From Apoda limacodes (taxonomy: Eukaryota > Arthropoda > Insecta > Lepidoptera > Limacodidae), in contig OX291545.1 in NCBI GenBank assembly GCA_946406115.1, positions 10,430,001 through 10,494,000 of the forward strand: 64,000 bases of DNA. The letters are read 5' to 3'. This document shows, piece after piece, positions 1 through 11,885 of the stretch; positions within the stretch are counted from its first letter, which is position 1, and every line of letters starts with the position of its first letter. The notes beneath the pieces were generated by a model. It had not been told where the DNA came from, searched no databases, and saw nothing but the letters and a program-made list of their open reading frames with translations. A program made the translations under genes and the position numbers.

Positions 1-59
1 TTGTTAAAAATTCATGGTTTTGTTTTGAAAAATGAGTTCTTCAAGTGGCAGTGAAAGTA

Positions 60-1110
60 TAGAACTAACTCCTGAAAGTATGAGAACTGACGCAAAAATG
101 TGACGTATAATCTATTACCTGCAAAATCCCGGGAGAAATATATGAAGGCCTACGGTAATTTAATTGAATGGAGAAATGCAAGATGGTTTAGAATTGTTCA
201 GAATCTGTGTTTTTGGCCTACTTCCAGTACTTAGCCAAAGCTAACAACCTTCACTCTTTGGAGTGCCTACTCAATGCTAAAATCAACAGTCAGTTCTAAT
301 AAAGTAAAACTGGCCACACATTCGAAATTAATAGCGTATCTGAAGAGGATCTCGGCTGGATTTAAATCTAAAAAATCCAAAGTGTTCTCAGTCAAAAACG
401 TAAAGACTCCTTAATGAGGCACCCGACAAAGTCTTTCTTGCCGTAAAAGTAAGTAACTATGTATATGGTGGATTAGTAAAGTATAACCATAGTGTTTTAA
501 AATGCGCAATTTATTGTAACATGTACTTTGAACTTTTAAAAGTAACTATTGATGATGTCAGATATCTCTCGGATGATTTACTGTTAGTAAAGCTGACAGA
601 CACTTAAACAAAAATTGATCGATCCTTCATAATCCGAGGACAATACAAAACTATTTTACAGCAATACTTGGACCTGCCCTGCTGATATGAAAACCAATCG
701 GTTTTTCATCCATTATCAAAATGGCAAGTGCTTCAAACAAATTATGGGAAAAAATAATATTTCTAACATGCCATAAGAAATCGCTACTTATTTGAAGTTA
801 CCAGAAATCAAGCTGTATACAGGACATTGTTTTCGTCGTACTTCTGCCACCTTTTTGGCAAATTCTGGAGCGGACTTAACTGTTTTCAAGCGACATGGAG
901 GATGGAAGTCGAGTGCTGTAGCAGAGGAGTATATAGAAGATTCAAATGAGAACAAGGCGAAAACATGTAAACGTATCTTGGAAAACATTAAATTGCAACC
1001 TTGGGTTAATCCATCCATACCCCTGTCGCTGCGCCCATCTACATCCAAATAACGAGATTCATCGCCACATGTTTTTCAAAATGAACCAGATGCGAACATT
1101 ATTTCAAACA
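60..1110 (+). pseudogene. Crypton-like tyrosine recombinase remnant
   Basis: Positions 792-1052 form an open frame with a tyrosine-recombinase C-terminal core. It reads GHCFRRTSAT, the HxxR box, at about residues 11-20, then RHGGWKSSAVAEEYI with the second H/W position and a candidate catalytic tyrosine. Upstream, about 540-780 gives interrupted coding that still fits the same kind of protein (for example LLLVKLTDT and SFIIRGQYKTILQQYLDLPC) but has stops and frame changes. This spacing resembles the DNA-cutting recombinases of Crypton-type DNA transposons. No intact start is visible. It lies downstream of opsin-like copy B, probably inside one of that gene's introns. Phage integrase is unlikely given the eukaryotic setting. 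The superfamily is fairly secure, the exact clade is not. Confidence 0.6.
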
Positions 1111-1703
1111 CGCAGAATATGAAATCTACAAAAATCTCTATTCCTAATTAAACTGTAACAATAAATTTACAGAATTGCGAAAATGTCTCATAAAATTTAT
1201 TAGTTGTTTTATTATTAGATTCTATTTAATTTCAATTTAGTTGTTGTTTAATATTGTAATAATATATTAGGTGCCTTTTATTTTCTCATAGAGGGTGATG
1301 AAAAGTAGAGTGTATCACTCTGGCGCAAAATATATTTTTGGCTCGGGCGACATTCTTTGCATCCCTCGCCGTAAATATATTATTTTGAACCCTTGTGATG
1401 CAATCTACTATTATCCAATACATTTTTAATAATATTTCTTTTTCAGGAAAAGAAAAAAACACACAAATGACATCCGTACAAATACGGCCGACCAACAGCG
1501 GTACGGTTACGCGTGTTTTTTATTGGTCCTATTTGTCAAATAAGCAAATAAAGACAATGTTTTGTCAAGTATACCAGCCACTTATTTGCCAAACACTCAA
1601 ATATGCAAACACAAATAGAAAAGTGAAGTGCTAACATAGGTAACGTTTGTAAGTTAAGTAGGCACCAATAATAGCACCGTATTAAAATTTTACTTTAACT
1701 TAC
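1110..1703. other. Probable intron of opsin-like copy B, no feature seen
   Basis: AT-rich sequence with no exon, repeat boundary or RNA gene that I can support. The transmembrane 6 and 7 exons of opsin-like copy B were looked for here and not found, so they probably lie to the left of the window. Confidence 0.4.
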
Positions 1704-4428
1704 CTTATTGAATTTTTGTCGTTTTCTAAGTTCCGAATTGGAACTGGAGTAATTTCTTTCTAACTGTCTACACCAAAACATCATTGTTATCCTGCATAAT
1801 TAAATTACACATGAGTTATAATTTACATAAACAAATCTCAACTTATAACAACAAAGTATAAAGTATAAACAACAAAAACAAGACCCCTGAACAACTACGT
1901 TTTTTTTTCGTATAATAACTACAAAATTATTTTATGTTGTTATTAATATTTAGTGCAGGGCAACTCTGCAGATTTTCCACGTGGCTGTTAGACTATGTAT
2001 AGATGGTTTACTTATATGTACATACTATTATAAATATTTTAACAAAATTCGTACATAACCAACACAGGCTTCACATATCGAAGTAAGACTATCATCAGTA
2101 CTAAACACTTGGGCAATGTAGCGTGTGGCAATACCATTTCATAGGTACAGGAGGTACATGAAAAGTCATATCCGTATCTACCCACACCAAAGACAGGAGA
2201 CAAAGAATAGATAGAAGCAAACATTAGAGACAGGTAAGTGTAAAGAGTGTAGTGGGCGGCAGGTATTGGCCAGCCTGCAATAAAAAATACATACAAAGTT
2301 CTTGATTGCTTTCTCCCAAATAACTTTTTTTATCTCAAAGCACCTATTAGACAAAGATTTTATTTAGGTACCTTTAGTAATATATTTGGCAACGACATAT
2401 CTTTCAATGCAGATGTGTGTTAGGCATTCAACTTCGAACACTTCCAAGAACGTATCAAATAAAGCAAAATTTTCACAAAACTTGTAACTACTGAAAAAAA
2501 AAATAATATTGTGTATTCAAGAAAATACTAAATTATTCATTTAATCCTCTTAGAACCTTATTGAATAAACAATATTAAAGACCGGCTGCTCACTATAAGC
2601 CTATTGTTAAAAACATCTTTCAATTATTTCTTGTAATGTACATAGTTCTAATTAATCTTAAGTTTTTTTAAGTTCCCTGTGCGAAAGACGGGCAGCATAA
2701 ATAATAAAACACTTATAGGGTTCGTAATTTACTTACCTTTCATAATATTGCAAGTAACTTAATAGTGAAAGTGAAAGCATTGGTAACCCTCGACGAAAAC
2801 AAGCTCCTCTAGTCAAGTTTATTAAATTGCGATATCTTAGATCATGTCGTAACTTATTAAGTCCTAAGATAAGCCATATACTTAGAATAACAGATAATAT
2901 TCCTGAAAATATAATTTTAAAAGTTATTATGCATAGAAGATTTAACTACTATTTTAACCCCAATGGAAACAGAGGGGTGTTATAGGTTTACGTGTACCTA
3001 TATCAGTGGATAAGTCTGTGGCATTGTATAACGTCCAAACGAATGAACCGATTTTGATTAAGTTGTTTTTGTCTGAAATTTGATTTGAAATTCGAAAGAG
3101 TTCTTATATATTTCAAGAAAATGGATTTATCCGTTTAAAGATTATCAGCTCTTTTCTAGTTCCCATGAGCATCTTCTGAGGTCTGATGGATTCGATATTT
3201 GGTATATTGGTATATTTAGATGTTATTGTAAGGACATAGTAACATTGAACTGATGCTGCAGCCTAACCTGGAATCTGTAGAATACCCAAACTACCAACTT
3301 AAAGCAGAGGTATCATGTTTGGGCTCATTGAAATGGTCTCAATGAATAGGTTATAAATGAGAGGTAATTGAGGTCTTTTCTGACTAATAATATCTGAATA
3401 TTTTTTACTAGCTTTTGCCAGCCGTTCCGCCTGCACTAAATTCGGTTCCCAGCGTGAGATATCTACAGTAACCCAAAGAGTAAATAGTAGTAAATAGTTC
3501 GTTCTCGTGGAATTTGGTTATCTAACTTTTATTCAGGATAAAAAATAGTCTAGGTCCTCCTCCATCTGATTAACTATATCTGTCCCAAATTTTAGCTCTA
3601 CAGGAATATCCGTTTCTTCGTGAAGGAAGTACAAACAAACTCACTTTCTCATTCACCATATTACTATTGATTACACATACAACTTAACTGCATTCATTAA
3701 AATCTAACATCGTGACAAATACTTCACTGAGGAAGGACAAAGCAGTAGATATATTAACTAGTAATCAAATAAAAATAAATAATAAAAAAAACCGACTGCA
3801 GAAACATTAAGAACAAAACTGAAATTAAAACATACTAAATATTTAACTATAAGCAGACCTACTGATTGCTCACACTATAGTAGTTACCTTAAAATGAGTC
3901 CCGTCTGCTTATTGTTAAATATTTAGTATGTTTTAATTTCTGTTTAGTTCTTGATGTTTCTGCATATGGGTTTTTTTATTATTTATTAATTATTATTTTT
4001 TATTTACAGCTTTTTATTGCTATTATTTTTCAAATTTTTGCTTGAAATCACCTTTTAAAATTCTTTAATTATTTTGATATCCCACTCGATAGGTTTTGAA
4101 AAGAAAAAATTTTGCATGCCACGCAATTTGGCCAAAAAAATCCGCCATTTTGATTTCCAATAATTTTAAGATAGCCTATGACACTTAAGTGACAATCTAA
4201 CCACGAATAATTTATTAAAATCGGTGTATCCGTTTAATAGTTACAAGAGATCATGGAGTCAGACATACATACAGGTATACACATAACCCTCCTTTTAGGC
4301 TTTGCCGCAGTGGGGTAAAAAAGGTGCCATTTCTACCATAACTTACCAATAATCAACAGACCATTATGAAGATTAATTCTTTCATCATCGTCAAATATAT
4401 TAAGCCACACGCATTTGTCTGTGACCAT
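1704..4428 (-). CDS. Opsin-like GPCR, copy B (3' exons outside window)
   Basis: Five exons join in phase on the minus strand: 4347-4428 (ATG at 4426-4428), 2737-2902, 2372-2490, 2055-2274 and 1704-1791. Each is bounded by AG/GT. The phases between them are 1, 2, 1, 2 and the last exon ends in phase 0, as in copy A. The product is a rhodopsin-type seven-transmembrane protein. Exon 1 is a short N-terminus with the start of helix 1. Exon 2 covers helices 1-2. Exon 3 covers helix 3, with a cysteine (YKFCENF) and the ERY motif (CIERYVVAK). Exon 4 covers helices 4-5, with SPVFGVGRYGYDFSC and a second-loop cysteine. Exon 5 is a basic third intracellular loop ending RKRQKFNK. Helices 6-7 are not seen. 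Helix 2 is strongly diverged from copy A. There are no stops. The ligand is unknown, and chromophore binding cannot be judged without helix 7. Confidence 0.72.
2910..3680. repeat. Degenerate Lep1/Helitron-type repeats in intron of copy B
   Basis: Positions 3410-3680 read like a decayed copy of the lepidopteran repeat that starts 'ctagcttttgccagccg', passes 'cccaaattttagctctac' and ends in a run of short 'acaaac' units. Positions 2950-3150 carry 'gaaccgattttgatt', a phrase typical of the same repeats. Both lie between exons 1 and 2 of opsin-like copy B. The assignment rests on remembered sequence style, not alignment. Confidence 0.4.
3786..3970. repeat. Hairpin (fold-back) element
   Basis: An inverted repeat with arms of about 65 bases. 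The left arm, about 3798-3865, holds 'gcagaaacattaagaac' and 'catactaaatatttaac'. The right arm, about 3903-3966, holds the reverse complement of both with few mismatches. A spacer of about 40 bases separates them. It lies in an intron of opsin-like copy B and looks like a small fold-back MITE. Confidence 0.65.
4050..4315. repeat. Lepidopteran interspersed repeat tail
   Basis: Contains 'gccattttgatttccaat', 'aaaatcggtgtatccgttt' and 'acatacatacaggtataca', ending 'aaccctccttttaggctt'. This is the style of abundant non-autonomous repeats in moth introns. It ends about 30 bases before the first-exon splice donor of opsin-like copy B. Confidence 0.4.
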
Positions 4429-4429
4429 T

Positions 4430-6439
4430 TTTTGTTTTATAAAACAGAAACATAAGCCGTGCTGCAGCAAAAACCTCTTTTCGGTTGACAATAACTTCGT
4501 GCGGTAAGAACAGTGTTCCCGCGTTCAGTGCGAGGTCTTTTCCTAGTTAAGAAGTCCGACACGCTATTTGTCTAAGATATCATATTACTTACGTCACATA
4601 CAGGGGTATAGAGTACATAACTTTGGTTTCGCTCTGGTAACGCACTTATTGTTTTGTGAAATATAAGCTAAACTGGTTTTCATTTCTAATGCGTTGATAA
4701 ACTGCCTGCGCATCATCTGAAAGTGCTGATTTTGAATTGACATTTTAAAAGGATAATAATTTATTACTATTATTTATTATTCTTGTGCAGCCGACCAAAT
4801 ACTTCTTTTGCTTATTTTACCTCATTTTTCGCCCTTCTGTCCTTTTGCGTCAAATATCTGAAGTTCATTTATTATACATATAGTCCATGAATCGGTTTAC
4901 ATATAGTTCATGGCTCTGTGGTCGGCAGTGACTTGTAGGATGCCCCTTCCTGAAAGAAAACTCAGTGTAACAGTTACGCTTAATGCTGGTCTAAAAGAAT
5001 TACTAAAATAATTATACTGCTCTTACTATACCATCAGCAAATCTGAGGTATAGGTATGTATGTATATTTGTGATTTCTTTTGAGACAATATCCTTTTTAC
5101 TCCAAAAGCTTAAAAAACCTCGCAATCATTTTGGAGTGACAATGTCTTTGTCTAACACCCTCCCAAAGTTTGATCGGTTTCGTGGTTTATTCCTTTGATT
5201 GGCCGCAGAAATGCTTGGGATAGGTACTACTTCAGTTTTGATTCAAGTTATCAAAAATCATATACATCATTTATAAAGGCTGAAAAATTTATTGATACTA
5301 ATTATTACATGTCAAAAATATTAAATATAACATCTACATATGGTAGGAGCTCAGAACAATAAGTAGGATATAAACATAATGTCAGAAAAGTTAAAATTAT
5401 TATGAGTTGTTATACTATTTAAAAATATATAACTAAACCTGACTCAAATTAACTTTTTCTGGTAATTTAATCATAGTTCATTAAAATACTTACATCTTTG
5501 TTGTCACATTCTTTAACATATTTTCAAATCACGACACTGATTAAACCTAAAATTTACAAAATATCAAATTTACAATGAGAAATATTATACGTATTTATGT
5601 ATATGTTGCATAGACTAACAAAGCGAAAGACGCGTGTCAAGGTCATTTTTGATTACACGAATTGCAAACAGATTCTGAGTCCGGTTTATAATATGCATTT
5701 TATATGTCAATTTTTGTTAATTTCGAATTAGCCTTGAACAATGTCAAACTGCTGGAATTTTTTATGGCCTCAGGTAATTTTTTATACATAGCTGGACCGC
5801 CTGTATATACACATTTAACAGACTTGGATAGTGTGTGTAAAGGAGTTACTAAGTTCTAGGCAGTGCGAGTATTAAAGTGGTGGATATCTGAATGGGTTTG
5901 GAATTCGCCAATGTTACGTAGAAGTTTAATATTGTTTTTTGTTAATTTTCATGCCTTCTGGGAGCTTTACATGGCGTCGCTGGCTAAACCTTAGGATATG
6001 TACTGCAAAAATGTAGGTCTTTGTAAGGACTATAAAAAAGTCAGCGATGGCATAAATTTATCTCCTAAGGTTTGTAATGTTGTCCCTGTATAATTTGTGG
6101 GTTTGAGGGGTTTAGGAATATTACAACTCAATGAAGTCCGAAGATATAGACATCTAAGTAAAAAGTTGTATTCACATAAAATTTAGTTTATTGTTCTCTT
6201 CTTAAAATATTTACAGGAGATAGTATTATAGATCCTTGTTAACACCGCACGCCACAGTGGTAAAATGCATCTCTCGATGCAAGTGCATAAATTAGTGTCT
6301 TTTAATTGATTTGTCTAAACCAGTACAGTATTAAGTTTTAAAGTAGAGATATACTTACTATAAACAGTAATCAAAATGTGTTGCCAAGTTCAAAAATCAA
6401 GTAGAGTTTCATGTTTTCGATCAGAAATAAGAGTCATGA
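4430..6439. other. Intergenic, upstream of opsin-like copy B
   Basis: About 2 kb of AT-rich DNA 5' of the minus-strand opsin-like copy B. No exon is supportable. Positions 5730-6120 have higher complexity and may be an old retroelement 3' part, but no protein motif could be confirmed. Promoter elements for copy B should lie near 4430-4700; none stands out. Confidence 0.3.
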
Positions 6440-8140
6440 ATGGTCATAATTTGTCATTTTGAGGCAATCGCCCAAGGTCTCCCAGTGAGGGAAGTACACA
6501 GGATGTCCAACGGCCGTAACAAGTCTGAGTGCTACGATATGGTGCTCGTAGTGCTCGACCTATCGAAAGAGGGCAAAGCCATCTTTAATATAAAAGATGT
6601 TTGCAGCCTCAAGGGTGTCCGGGTCGAGACTTTGCATAAGCGGTTAACCCCAGGACAATGCCACCGCTGCCAATTATATGGCCACGCGCAGCGGAACTGT
6701 ACACGCAGACCGCGCTGCATGAAATGTCTACGTGATTACGCCACTCCGGACTGTGATCGCGATCGCGAAAACGCATCCGCCCGGTCGCTTGCGTTCTCTG
6801 AGAGAGTTAGGACCACCCTGCAAACTGCCGCGGTTGCCTAAAAGCACCGAAACGAACCCGCGTAAGCCCAAAAAGGGTAAATCGCACCCCTCGGCCCCCG
6901 ACAACAGGCTCCGCTCGGCCTGCTCCCCTCCCTGTGGTCAATTCCTGGAGCCGACCTCCAGCGCTAGTCAACGCAGGAAAGTCAACAGACAGATAAACTT
7001 CTGTCTGCCCTCCCTGGGCCCGTCTCAATTACGGGAATTCCCTACTCCACCCCCCTCTTGTCCCGGGACATCCCGCACTTCTTGCGCACACGTGCCTTGC
7101 CCCTACCTCGCGCCGCCCCGTAGCGCCTCTAAGACAGCCGAGCAACAGCAACATCTCAAAGTTCTCATTGAGATTTCTTGAACCTTAGACCCAGCCTACT
7201 TTGAGGCCGCGTTCGCGGAATACCAACAGGTCACCTCCCTTCTTGAGATGCTCAGTTTCATGCATGAGCATCGCCAGTTCTTTGACGCCCTCCGTAGGGC
7301 GTTTCCCCAAAACCGGTCCCCATATTTAAAGAGAGGAATTGTCGGAATTCCTCTCGTCCCACAAATCGGACGTCTTCCTCTTCCAGGAAACGTTCCTAAA
7401 GCCCGCTGTCCGCACCCCTTCGATCGCGAACTATCGCACTGTCCATAATGATAGAACTGCCTCCAATATCGGAGGCACTCTCATCTATTACAGACGCTCT
7501 CTGCATTGCTCTGCGATAGGGATATCGATCCTCCGCCATTTACGAACTTAGATGCATCCGTCTGCCGGTTAGCGATGACCAGCCACTAGCCGATCATCAT
7601 TGCATCGGTTTATCTCTTCAGTCGCTCTTAAATTTAGGCGACGCTGTCATTCTTGCCGGCGACCTAAATTGCAAGCATCGTCGTTGAAACTCTTCATTAA
7701 CTTCACGGAGAGGCAGACTCTTCAACGATTAAGTTGACAGCAAAACTTTGACATCATCGCTCCCATGACGCCTACTTACTTTCCCCATAATACTAGCAAC
7801 ATACGTGCTCGGCATAGCGCTTCTAAAGAATGTAAGGTTAAGCTTTCGCTCTATAGAGGTGCTTGACGAACTGGACTCGGACCACCGCCCCGTCCTCCTC
7901 CAATTAGGTTTCCCATCGGATATTCCTCCTGACACTAGAACCGTGACGGACTGGGATAAATTCGGGCAATTACTTGAAAACGCTAGCTCGCCACATCTAG
8001 ATCGCGTTCCCAATATAATCTCTTCCACGACCGATCTAAACGTAGCTACCGACACTCTCACTAACCTGACTGCCACCGTTGGCGAGTGCTCAAGCCAAGT
8101 GCCGGTTGGTGATTACCACCACCTAATCCTGCCTTTATGG
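6440..8140 (+). pseudogene. Jockey-like non-LTR retrotransposon: gag-like plus endonuclease, no RT
   Basis: Positions 6440-6840 encode the C-terminal half of a non-LTR gag-like protein. It has the hydrophobic MVLVVLDLSKEG stretch, LKGVRVETLHKR, then two zinc knuckles (CHRCQLYGHAQRNC and CMKCLRDYATPDC). After a frame change, 6732-7181 is proline-rich linker. Positions 7339-7551 and 7805-8100 carry parts of an AP-type endonuclease: SHKSDVFLFQETF near the start and the SDHRPVLLQL box near the end. Frameshifts separate these pieces, so it is dead. GC content is clearly above the flanks. The reverse transcriptase that should follow is missing: the element stops where another repeat begins near 8148. 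LINEs usually lose the 5' end, so the loss here is the reverse of the norm. Confidence 0.75.
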
Positions 8141-8147
8141 CTTAACC

Positions 8148-8226
8148 ATAGACATAGAAAACTGGACAGCGCATTTCCTAGTTAGCTGTGAAAAAAAAAA
8201 GGTCGCAAAAGTGTGACAGACGAAGC
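8148..8226 (+). repeat. Left arm of an interrupted repeat (whole copy at 31365-31607)
   Basis: The stretch beginning 'catagacatagaaaactgga' and ending 'gtgacagacgaagcgaag' matches the reverse complement of about 31520-31607. The remainder of the repeat resumes near 10555, so this copy has been split by about 2.3 kb of mostly copia sequence. Confidence 0.6.
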
Positions 8227-10290
8227 GAAGTCTACCAGAAGCACTTTGGGCGGAGCTGAATAGCATTTCTGCATATGTTCTCAATCGTACAGGACCGACA
8301 ACAGTAGAAAACGAAGTACCCTTTGAACTTTGGTATTGTAAAAAAATAAAGATAACACATCTCAGGGTCATTTCAGGAAGCGAATGTGATGCCTAATCAG
8401 TAATGTAAAAAACTTTCAAAGAAAGCTTTTAAAGGAAGACTTATTCGGTACGATTTTAATGATCGCTATCGCATTTTGGATGACAACAAACTTATCAGAT
8501 CCAGAGATGTCACGTTCACATCGGAAATAAAGGTAGCACTTATTCCAACACAAAATGAAGAATGTTCTACTGAGTCAGAGGGAGACATTTTAAGAGAAGT
8601 TGAACTGGCTCGCCTACCAGAGCAAAATATAAACAATGAAAGTGCAGAAGAACCCAGAGACCTTGACCATGTTCTAGAGGGAGAAATAACGAATGGTGGA
8701 GAACAAGCTTAAGCAGAGAGCTATGAACAAACACAAGAAAGTTATGTAGAACAAGCTCAGGAAGACAGTCATGAGCAAATACAAGATTTTTTTGATGCAG
8801 AAGAGTTTTCTACCCTTGATAACAATGAAGAGAAAAGAAGATTTGCAGATAATGACAATAATGTACGTGTACAAAACGAAACAGAGATTGTGCCAATGTA
8901 TAGTCTACTATAAGTGTACGCTCAAACCACCACAGAGACACTGTGACTACTGTGTTGTAGTAGATTGAGACACTGAAATGACTCTTTCTTCGTACAAAGA
9001 AGCATTGGAAAGCGAAAATAAAATTGAATGAATAGAAGCAATGTAACAAGAAATCAAGTCTCTTAAGAAAAATAATACCTAGGTGTTACAGGATCTACCA
9101 ACTTATCACAAACCGATACCATGCAAATGGGTTTATAGGATAAAAACGAATCTTGATGGATCAATAGAAAGATTCAAAGCCAGGTTAATAGTAAAAGGTT
9201 TCAAACAGAGAAAATGGTTTGATTACAAAGAAACCTATAGTCCAGTAGTAAAAATGTCCATTATAAGATCTTTATTGAGTATTGCTGCAATCGAAGGATT
9301 GTATATCGTACAATTTGATGTGACAACCTCTTTATTACATAGCAAACTGAACTTGAAGATGGAACTTCTGAGGTATGCCGTTTAAACAGAAGCTTGTATG
9401 GTTTAAAACAGGCACCCAGATGTTGGAACACCTGTTTCAAGGACATCTTACTCGACTTTAACTTTAAAGCAAGTGAAGCTGATCCTTGCTTGTACATAAA
9501 GATAGCAGGAGATACGAAAATTATAATAACATTGTATGTAGATGATGGGCTAGTGGCTGCTACTAACAGAACCTTAGCAGATGATTTTTTGCATGATTTA
9601 AATATATAACAGTTAAACCAGCCACTTATTTCTTGGGCATGGAGATAAACCGAGAAAACGACGGTTCAATTGTAATTTCTCAATCCTCTTATTCTGATTG
9701 GTTGAAAGTTAAACGTATTTTCCGTTACCTGAAAGGAAAAATGTCGTTTGGTATCAAATACAACACCAATCACGCACAAGGAATCATAGACACATATAGT
9801 GACGCTGATCATGGTGGTGACTTATCTACAGGACGATCCACTACTGGTGTTTTATGTCGTTATGCTGGAGGAGCAGTATCATTGATAAGTCAGAGACAGA
9901 CGTCGGTTGCGATATCAACCACCGAGGCTGAGCTAGTCGCAAGCCGCTAGAGAGCTTATATGGCTGAAAACGGTTTTTGAAGATATAACCAAACTTCAAG
10001 GTACACCACCTCTTAAGGTTGACAATGAAGCAGCAGTACGAGTAGCTCACAATCCTGAGTTTCACCGATGAATAAAGCATATCAGAATCAGTCAGTCAAT
10101 CATCAATTTTTTTGTTCGTGAACCCGTGCTGGATGAATCTATATCTGTTGAAAAAGTTCAGTCAACATATCAAATCAAGTGGTCAGTCAATATATTTTTA
10201 CCAAGCCAATACCAAGACCTAGATTTATTGAATTAAAAAAAGAACTTGGAATGGTTTCATTTTCTATTGAATGAGAGGAAGTGTTAAAAT
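8227..10290 (+). pseudogene. Ty1/copia retrotransposon remnant (pol)
   Basis: The reading starts in the end of a copia integrase (VLNRTGPTT, then VPFELW at about 8318). It continues through a charged linker, 8476-8712, into reverse transcriptase. Positions 9083-9385 give PIPCKWVYRIKTNLDGSIER, FKARLIVKGFKQ and the YSPVVKM segment. Positions 9394-9609 give MYGLKQAPRCWN and the catalytic YVDDG at 9535-9549. Positions 9633-9950 give RNase H with SDADHGGD and STTEAE. Stops and frameshifts break it in several places. Gag, protease, most of integrase and the 5' LTR are absent. A purine tract at 10272-10280 followed by TGTTAAAATGAGC may mark the start of a 3' LTR. The family is secure from motif order. 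It is dead. Confidence 0.88.
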
Positions 10291-10550
10291 GAGCAATCAA
10301 TAGAAACGATTGTTAGCCATGGCACTATTATGTGCCTTTTACTTCTATGTCATCTCTTATATAGGTCTATGGTTTTGACAATGTAGATATGCGTATCTAA
10401 GCAACACTTTGTGAATAAGTCGAAAATATAAGTTCTATCTGCATTGTTGATACTGCTATTTTTCCTCTAGTTTCCAAGAAACTGCACTCTGCGCACACTC
10501 TGCGTAGCTCGTTTAGTTACAGTTTTTTCTATGAGAAAAGATACCTACCT
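10282..10550 (+). repeat. Possible 3' LTR of the copia remnant
   Basis: After the polypurine stretch 'gagaggaag' the sequence 'tgttaaaatgagc' could open a long terminal repeat, as in other copia elements. No 5' copy exists in the window for comparison, so the right border is a guess, set where the interrupted older repeat resumes. Confidence 0.35.
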
Positions 10551-10551
10551 C

Positions 10552-10625
10552 AGGTTAACTTTCTCTCTTTCTAAAGTGTGGCCAATTTCGTGACCCTATT
10601 CCGCAGTCCATAGGACTGATTACAG
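10552..10625 (+). repeat. Right arm of the interrupted repeat
   Basis: The string 'tctttctaaagtgtggccaa' followed by 'gcagtccatag' matches the reverse complement of the 31365-31420 end of the intact copy at 31365-31607. Together with 8148-8226 it brackets the copia remnant. Confidence 0.6.
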
Positions 10626-10769
10626 AACTCGAAGTCAACGGGTTTTACCTACAAAAATATAGGGACTTTCATACAATTATTCATTCCCTATTTTGCCCTC
10701 AAGCCCGTACGTACGTGGAGTTGCATCAAGGAGTACACGGGGAAGTTTTAGACTAAGACATTACATACT

Positions 10770-10950
10770 GAAGTGTGTTGGCTGTTCAAAAGAAGACTTG
10801 TTCAGAGAATATTTGAGTTGAGACGAAACTGGAGTTATTTTTGGTCGAGGGACATGCATGACGAGTATAAACAGATGATTTTTAACCAAAAATTGGCTTA
10901 CTTGTCAGATTATTATCATCAAATAAGCTTATTAAGCCCTCTTCATGGTG
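10770..10950 (+). pseudogene. hAT-type transposase fragment
   Basis: The frame gives WLFKRRLVQRIFELRRN, YFWSRDMHDEY and QKLAYLSDYYHQISLL, ending near LHG. This order matches the region before the dimerisation domain of hAT-derived ZBED5/FAM200-like proteins. The frame runs on to 11471, but the later part is read from other elements. It is truncated on both sides. Confidence 0.5.
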
Positions 10951-11079
10951 CGTCATTTCTCCCAGTCCGATGCCTTCCGCATCAAGCTACCACTAGCCAC
11001 TCATTTAAGGTCTTATGTCCATCAAGCAGAAGGGGTTGTCATACAGCACGCTGCCAAAACGTGGTAAACTGTGCTGGTA

Positions 11080-11380
11080 AATTATCGCAGGCCTTGTCCA
11101 CACAAATGCAAAGTCACATAGCGCGCGATGAAGCGATCGATATCGATTCTGAAGTATCGATGAGGACATCCGGAAGTCATAGACATAGCACGCAGAAAAG
11201 GCAAGCTGAAGTGGCTGTGAGCTGGCCACGCCTGTCGAAGGACCGATGGCCGATGGAGCAGGCGTGTCGTAAAGGGGAGACGGCGTACCAAAAGGTGAAG
11301 GGTGGGAGACCCTCCAGCCCGATGGACTGTCAGATGCTTTCACAAAATTGGAGACTTGAAGACCAGAATATGTTCACTAT
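11080..11380 (+). pseudogene. RTE-type retrotransposon C-terminal tail
   Basis: One frame reads LKWLWAGHACRRTDGRWS, then GDPPARWT near 11302. This is the familiar end of RTE reverse transcriptases (K-W-WAGH-RRTDGRW ... GRPP-RW). A related tail lies at 32623-32880. Only the last part of the protein survives. Confidence 0.6.
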
Positions 11381-11885
11381 GCAGGAGAAAGGCGCTACAG
11401 GGGCTAGAGCCACCTCTGTGTATAATATACTTTCTTCTAAGGGTCGGCTCATACCGAGACGCGACGTATGAGACGCGGCACGGCATTTTTGAAATAGCAA
11501 CACAATATGGACCTTGTTTACTAAACAAAAAGATACAAATTATAGTGAGAGCACACATGTGAGAGGTTACGTGTCGAAGTACACAGAGATGCGTCGCGCG
11601 ACCTTGGGATGCGCCGCGCAGCACAGCTAGGCGTCTCGTGTCACTACGAGCAACGAGACGCGACGCGACGTGAGCAGCGCGGCGCATCCTGAAGCCTCCA
11701 TCGCGGGTTCTCTACGCCATTCCAGTCCAGACACAAATTCAGATTTCTATTAAACAAAATACAAGTGTTTTGTTCGGGTTTACTTACTCAAATGAAATTT
11801 TAAGTTTGTAAAAATAAAAAAAAAGTTCGTGAGCTTTATTTGTCATACAGACAGTGGTTTAACTGCGTAGTTCGACTGGTAAAGG

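Noticed and set aside
10773..11471. A 232-residue open frame as a single gene
   Set aside because: Its first third is a hAT fragment and its last part overlaps an RTE tail read in the wrong frame. No coherent product.
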